Positions 4,930 to 5,572 of a stretch of 5,572 bases of DNA are shown here, piece after piece; within the stretch, counting starts at the first letter, position 1; every line of letters starts with the position of its first letter. The DNA comes from Rhizobium sp. Q54. GTDB lineage: Bacteria; Pseudomonadota; Alphaproteobacteria; Rickettsiales; UBA1997. Under the pieces are notes generated by a model, which was not told the origin of the DNA, ran no database searches, and saw only the letters and a program-made list of their open reading frames with translations. Both the position numbers and the translations under genes were made by a program. Where the stretch lies: assembly GCA_945865855.1 (NCBI GenBank), contig CAMBES010000094.1:1-5572 (forward strand), in the 5' to 3' direction.

Positions 4930-5572
4930 ATGACGAAAATAAAAATCCCAGCGGCAAAAATTCCAGCAGCAAAAATTAAAAAAGTTGTTCTCGCTTATTC
5001 TGGCGGGCTCGACACCTCAGTAATTTTGAAATGGTTACAAGAAAATTACGGCTGCGAAGTGATTACTTTCACTGCTGATTTAGGTCAGGGCGAAGAGCTT
5101 GAACCGGCTCGCGAGAAAGCAAAAAAAATGGGCGTTAAACAAATTTTTATTGAAGATCTGCGCGAAGAATTTGTGCGCGATTACGTCTTTCCAATGTTTC
5201 GTGCCAATACTTTGTACGAAGGTGTTTATTTGCTTGGCACTTCAATCGCTCGTCCATTAATCGCCAAAAAACAAATCGAAATCGCCAAAAAATTAGGTGC
5301 TGATGCGGTTTGTCACGGCGCAACAGGTAAGGGAAATGATCAAGTTCGTTTCGAGCTCGCTTACTACGCAAATAAACCTGACATCAAAATTATCGCACCG
5401 TGGAGAGAGTGGGATTTAAACTCGCGCACCAAGCTAATCGCCTACGCCGACAAGCACGGAATTCCTGTTGCCAAAGACAAGCGCGGTGAATCACCTTACT
5501 CAGTTGATGCGAATTTATTGCATACTTCATCGGAAGGAAAAGTTCTCGAAGACCCGTCACAACCAGCTCCAG
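4930..5572 (+). CDS. argG: Argininosuccinate synthase, N-terminal part (runs off the window)
   Basis: ArgG joins citrulline and aspartate, using ATP, to make argininosuccinate in the penultimate step of arginine synthesis. The reading frame is open from the ATG at 4930 to the window end, giving 214 codons of an expected 400 or so. The PP-loop AYSGGLDTS (residues 22-30) binds ATP. TFTADLGQGEE (46-56), the substrate-pocket stretch YLLGTSIARPLIAKK (100-114), the GATGKGNDQVRFE loop (130-142) and APWREW are all typical. ESPYSVDANLLHTSSEG is the conserved block expected near residue 190. The first 18 residues form a basic extension containing two copies of KIPAA, just before the usual KKVVLAYSGG start. 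No other ATG lies closer to the core, so this start is forced unless a non-ATG codon is used. No Shine-Dalgarno site precedes it. What follows argG is not visible. Confidence 0.97.
   Translation, partial: MTKIKIPAAKIPAAKIKKVVLAYSGGLDTSVILKWLQENYGCEVITFTADLGQGEELEPAREKAKKMGVKQIFIEDLREEFVRDYVFPMFRANTLYEGVYLLGTSIARPLIAKKQIEIAKKLGADAVCHGATGKGNDQVRFELAYYANKPDIKIIAPWREWDLNSRTKLIAYADKHGIPVAKDKRGESPYSVDANLLHTSSEGKVLEDPSQPAP
4945..4974 (+). repeat. 15-bp tandem repeat in the argG 5' end
   Basis: ATCCCAGCGGCAAAA (4945-4959) is followed directly by ATTCCAGCAGCAAAA (4960-4974), differing at two bases, both in third codon positions. Each unit encodes I-P-A-A-K. It is in frame and lengthens the N-terminus without touching the ATP-binding domain, as expected from replication slippage. 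Confidence 0.8.

Noticed and set aside
1..5572. CRISPR arrays, tRNA or rRNA genes, insertion sequences, phage genes
   Set aside because: No spaced direct repeats, cloverleaf or rRNA segments, transposase motifs or phage-type proteins were seen on either strand. The only repeats are the palindromes and the short argG tandem repeat.

Overview
The window looks like a chromosomal segment of an AT-rich alphaproteobacterium. The support is the style of GroES, GroEL and ArgG: the GroES 'KWGG..VKVDGKEL' C-terminal half, the GroEL 'RITKDGVTVAKEIEL' and 'ASKTNDTAGDGTTT' stretches, and the ArgG 'SVDANLLHTS.EG' block. This is recognition by eye without a database search. I cannot place it at order level; a Rickettsiales- or Holosporales-like low-GC lineage is possible, but the argG gene argues against the most reduced Rickettsia-type genomes.

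Layout from left to right. Positions 1-98 are an AT-rich leader with possible promoter elements. groES (99-392) and groEL (508-2151) form the bicistronic chaperonin operon, with a perfect 24-bp-arm inverted repeat (400-471) in the gap between them. The operon ends at a strong intrinsic terminator (about 2181-2217). A small minus-strand gene for a CopG/BrnA-type ribbon-helix-helix antitoxin-like protein follows (2273-2533), with no visible toxin partner. It is divergent from a DMT/EamA-family ten-helix membrane transporter (2602-3504). The 68-bp gap between these two holds overlapping divergent promoter-like elements and a near-palindrome that could be an operator. Two minus-strand genes come next: a YihY/BrkB-family membrane protein (3501-4400) and, upstream of it, a GNAT acetyltransferase (4400-4837). 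They overlap as TAATG and are probably co-transcribed. The transporter and YihY genes converge and share the stop tetranucleotide CTAG. argG (argininosuccinate synthase) starts at 4930 on the plus strand and runs off the right edge; its N-terminus carries a small tandem repeat.

Most of the window is ordinary housekeeping sequence and I see no convincing new multi-gene system. The parts worth a second look are the REP-like palindrome inside groESL, the lone antitoxin-like regulator with a candidate operator shared with the transporter promoter, and the near absence of Shine-Dalgarno sequences: groEL is the only gene with a clear one.
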